Source: Massilia sp.
GTDB taxonomy: Bacteria; Pseudomonadota; Gammaproteobacteria; Burkholderiales; Burkholderiaceae_D
Assembly: GCA_025359245.1 (NCBI GenBank)
Contig: JANYGW010000018.1
Span: 1-41,545, forward strand
Direction: 5' to 3'
Length of the DNA: 41,545 nt
Shown here: one piece after another, positions 39,823 to 41,545 of the stretch
How positions within the stretch are numbered: position 1 is the stretch's first letter
Layout: each line of letters begins with the position of its first letter
Notes under the pieces: model-generated
Told to the model about the DNA's origin: nothing
Database searches by the model: none
The model's input: the letters and a program-made list of their open reading frames with translations, nothing else
Made by a program: the position numbers and the translations under genes

Positions 39823-41545
39823 TACAGGTCCTCCGATCCGAGCAGCATTTCGGACAGGCCCTTGCCCGCCTTGACCATCGGCCAGACATTTTCGGACTGG
39901 TCGGTGATGAAGTTCATGAACACCAGCCGGTCCTTCATGCCGAACGCCTCTTTCAGGGCGCCGTCGACGTCACCGGGCTTTTCGATCTTCATGCCGACGT
40001 GGCCGAACGACTCGGCCAGCATCGAGAAGTCGGGCAGCGAATCCATGTAGGACTCGGAATAGCGCGAGCCGTAATCGATCTGCTGCCACTGGCGCACCAT
40101 GCCGAGGAAGCGGTTGTTGAGCAGGATGATCTTCGGCGTCAAATGGTATTGCTTGCAGGTGGCGAGCTCCTGGATGCACATCTGGATCGAGCCTTCGCCG
40201 GTGATGCAGGCGACGGTGGCGTCCGGGTTGGCCATCTGCACGCCCATCGCGTACGGCAAGCCCACGCCCATCGTGCCCAGGCCGCCGGAATTGATCCAGC
40301 GGCGCGGCTTGTCGAACTTGTAGTACTGGGCCGCCCACATCTGGTGCTGGCCCACGTCGGAGGTGATGAAGGCGTCGCCCTTGGTCACTTCCCACACTTT
40401 CTGGACCACCGACTGCGGCTTGATGACGAGGTCCGAATCCTGGTATTTCAGGCAGTCGCGGCCGCGCCATTCGTTGATCTGCTTCCACCAGTCCTTGATG
40501 CCGGCCGGGTTCGGGCGCGCTTCGGCGGCGTCGAGCTGGGACAGCATCTCGATCAGCACATCCTTGACGTTGCCCACGATCGGGATATCGACCTTGACGC
40601 GCTTGGAGATCGACGAGGGATCGATGTCGACGTGGATGATCTTGCGCGGGTTCGACGCGAAGTGCTTCGGGTTGCCGATCACGCGGTCGTCGAAGCGGGC
40701 GCCGATGGCGATCAGGACGTCGCAGTGCTGCATCGCCATGTTCGCTTCATAGGTGCCGTGCATGCCCGGCATGCCGACGAAGTTGTCGCTCGAGGCGCGG
40801 TAGCCGCCCAGGCCCATCAGCGTGTTGGTGACCGGGAAGCCGAGCTTGTCGACCAGCTTGTTCAGCTCGGGCGCGGCATTGGCCAGGATCACGCCGCCGC
40901 CGGTGTAGATCATCGGGCGTTCGGCCTGCAGCAGCAGCTGGACCGCCTTGCGGATCTGGCCCGCATGGCCCTTGTCGACCGGCTTGTAGGAGCGCATCTC
41001 GATTTCCTTCGGATAATCGTAGACGCATTTGTGCATCGAGATATCCTTCGGGATGTCGACCAGTACCGGGCCGGGACGGCCGGTGCGCGCGATGAAGAAG
41101 GCTTTCTTGATCGTCGTGGCGAGGTCCTTGACGTCCTTGACCAGGAAATTGTGCTTGACGCAGGGGCGGGTGATGCCGACCGTGTCGCATTCCTGGAACG
41201 CATCCTGGCCAATCGCATGGCTGGGCACCTGTCCGGAGATGACGACCATCGGGATCGAGTCCATGTACGCGGTCGACAGGCCGGTGACGGCATTGGTGAC
41301 GCCGGGACCGGAGGTCACCAGGGCCACGCCGACCGTGTTCGAGCTGCGCGAATAGGCATCTGCCGCGTGGACGGCGGCCTGCTCGTGGCGAACCAGGACG
41401 TGCTGGAATTTGTCTTGCTTGAAGATGGCGTCGTAGATATAGAGCACCGCTCCGCCCGGATAGCCAAAGACGTGTTTGACGCCCTCTTCGGCCAGGCAAC
41501 GGACTAAAATCTCAGCGCCCGTGATGGGAACTGCTGCTTCGTTGT
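39822..41545 (-). CDS. ilvB: Acetolactate synthase large subunit (partial, start outside window)
   Basis: Catalytic TPP- and FAD-dependent subunit that joins two pyruvates, or pyruvate and 2-oxobutyrate. The frame is open to the window edge: upstream of an in-frame GTG (41447) it reads VPITGAEILVRCLAEEGVKH and then VFGYPGGAVLYIYD, the normal N-terminus, so the true start lies outside. TPP-activating glutamate is in VRHEQAAVHAADAY. FAD-domain sequence is around GLGGYRASSDNFVGMPGMHG. The TPP motif reads TGEGSIQMCIQELATC, with GEG where GDG is most common, then IILLNN. The last residues are LSEMLLGSEDL. A biosynthetic type, as shown by the coupled small subunit. Confidence 0.97.
   Translation of the reverse strand, partial: NEAAVPITGAEILVRCLAEEGVKHVFGYPGGAVLYIYDAIFKQDKFQHVLVRHEQAAVHAADAYSRSSNTVGVALVTSGPGVTNAVTGLSTAYMDSIPMVVISGQVPSHAIGQDAFQECDTVGITRPCVKHNFLVKDVKDLATTIKKAFFIARTGRPGPVLVDIPKDISMHKCVYDYPKEIEMRSYKPVDKGHAGQIRKAVQLLLQAERPMIYTGGGVILANAAPELNKLVDKLGFPVTNTLMGLGGYRASSDNFVGMPGMHGTYEANMAMQHCDVLIAIGARFDDRVIGNPKHFASNPRKIIHVDIDPSSISKRVKVDIPIVGNVKDVLIEMLSQLDAAEARPNPAGIKDWWKQINEWRGRDCLKYQDSDLVIKPQSVVQKVWEVTKGDAFITSDVGQHQMWAAQYYKFDKPRRWINSGGLGTMGVGLPYAMGVQMANPDATVACITGEGSIQMCIQELATCKQYHLTPKIILLNNRFLGMVRQWQQIDYGSRYSESYMDSLPDFSMLAESFGHVGMKIEKPGDVDGALKEAFGMKDRLVFMNFITDQSENVWPMVKAGKGLSEMLLGSEDL

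Noticed and set aside
39822..41447. Complete ilvB starting at 41447
   Set aside because: The codon there is GTG inside the conserved GYPGGAVLYIYD region; the frame continues upstream with conserved sequence to the window edge.

Overview
The window looks like a chromosomal segment of a GC-rich betaproteobacterium, most likely an Oxalobacteraceae member (Massilia/Duganella/Janthinobacterium type). This is inferred from the order secG - tRNA-Leu(GAG) - nuoABCDE, from the ilvB-ilvN-ilvC ... pssA-leuA block, from the close fit of the NuoA/NuoB/Pnp/RpsO proteins to that group, and from the density of GGDEF/EAL proteins. No database search was possible.

Layout. (1) 1-5.7 kb, all on the minus strand: a zinc-less MDR oxidoreductase, tpiA, secG, a tRNA-Leu with its own promoter and terminator, then the start of the complex I operon (nuoA-B-C-D and partial nuoE). 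(2) 5.9-7.4 kb: a complete IS66-family element with inverted repeats and a perfect 8-bp target duplication. (3) 7.5-13.3 kb: accessory envelope genes. These are a secreted protein, a lipoprotein, a DUF2807-Sel1-zinc-ribbon cluster, a tiny secreted peptide, a short cysteine-rich GMC oxidoreductase, and a soluble miniature chemoreceptor-like protein whose stop codon shares a CTAG with the oxidase gene. (4) 13.5-18.4 kb: a membrane GGDEF-EAL protein, divergent from a pair of secreted M16 proteins (one with the zinc motif, one without). (5) 18.5-27.5 kb: a minus-strand run that reads, in transcription order, hybrid histidine kinase, REC-PAS-GGDEF-EAL regulator, FAD-linked oxidase, LCM-type methyltransferase, HigB toxin, HigA antitoxin, YdeI-like protein. 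Several junctions overlap by 1-13 bases. (6) 27.8-29.3 kb: a membrane M48 metalloprotease bracketed by two very similar terminators. (7) 29.5-32.0 kb: rpsO-pnp with a hairpin between them. (8) 32.2-34.4 kb: three plus-strand envelope proteins (a BamE-like lipoprotein, a secreted protein, a TonB-like anchored protein). (9) 34.6-41.5 kb: branched-chain amino acid genes ilvB(partial)-ilvN-ilvC, a terminator, then a SIMPL-domain protein, pssA and leuA.

How it fits together. The two ends are housekeeping (respiration, glycolysis, protein export, RNA turnover, branched-chain amino acids, phospholipid synthesis). The middle is accessory: signalling through cyclic di-GMP, envelope and secreted proteins, one toxin-antitoxin pair and one recent transposon insertion. 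The most interesting unit is the kinase / cyclic di-GMP regulator followed by the coupled FAD oxidase and methyltransferase: it looks like a signal-controlled small-molecule modification module whose substrate cannot be read from the sequence. Small palindromic repeats (consensus near CGTCRTCCYCGCGCACGCGG) sit in at least four intergenic gaps, two of them as inverted pairs. I saw no CRISPR array, rRNA or prophage.
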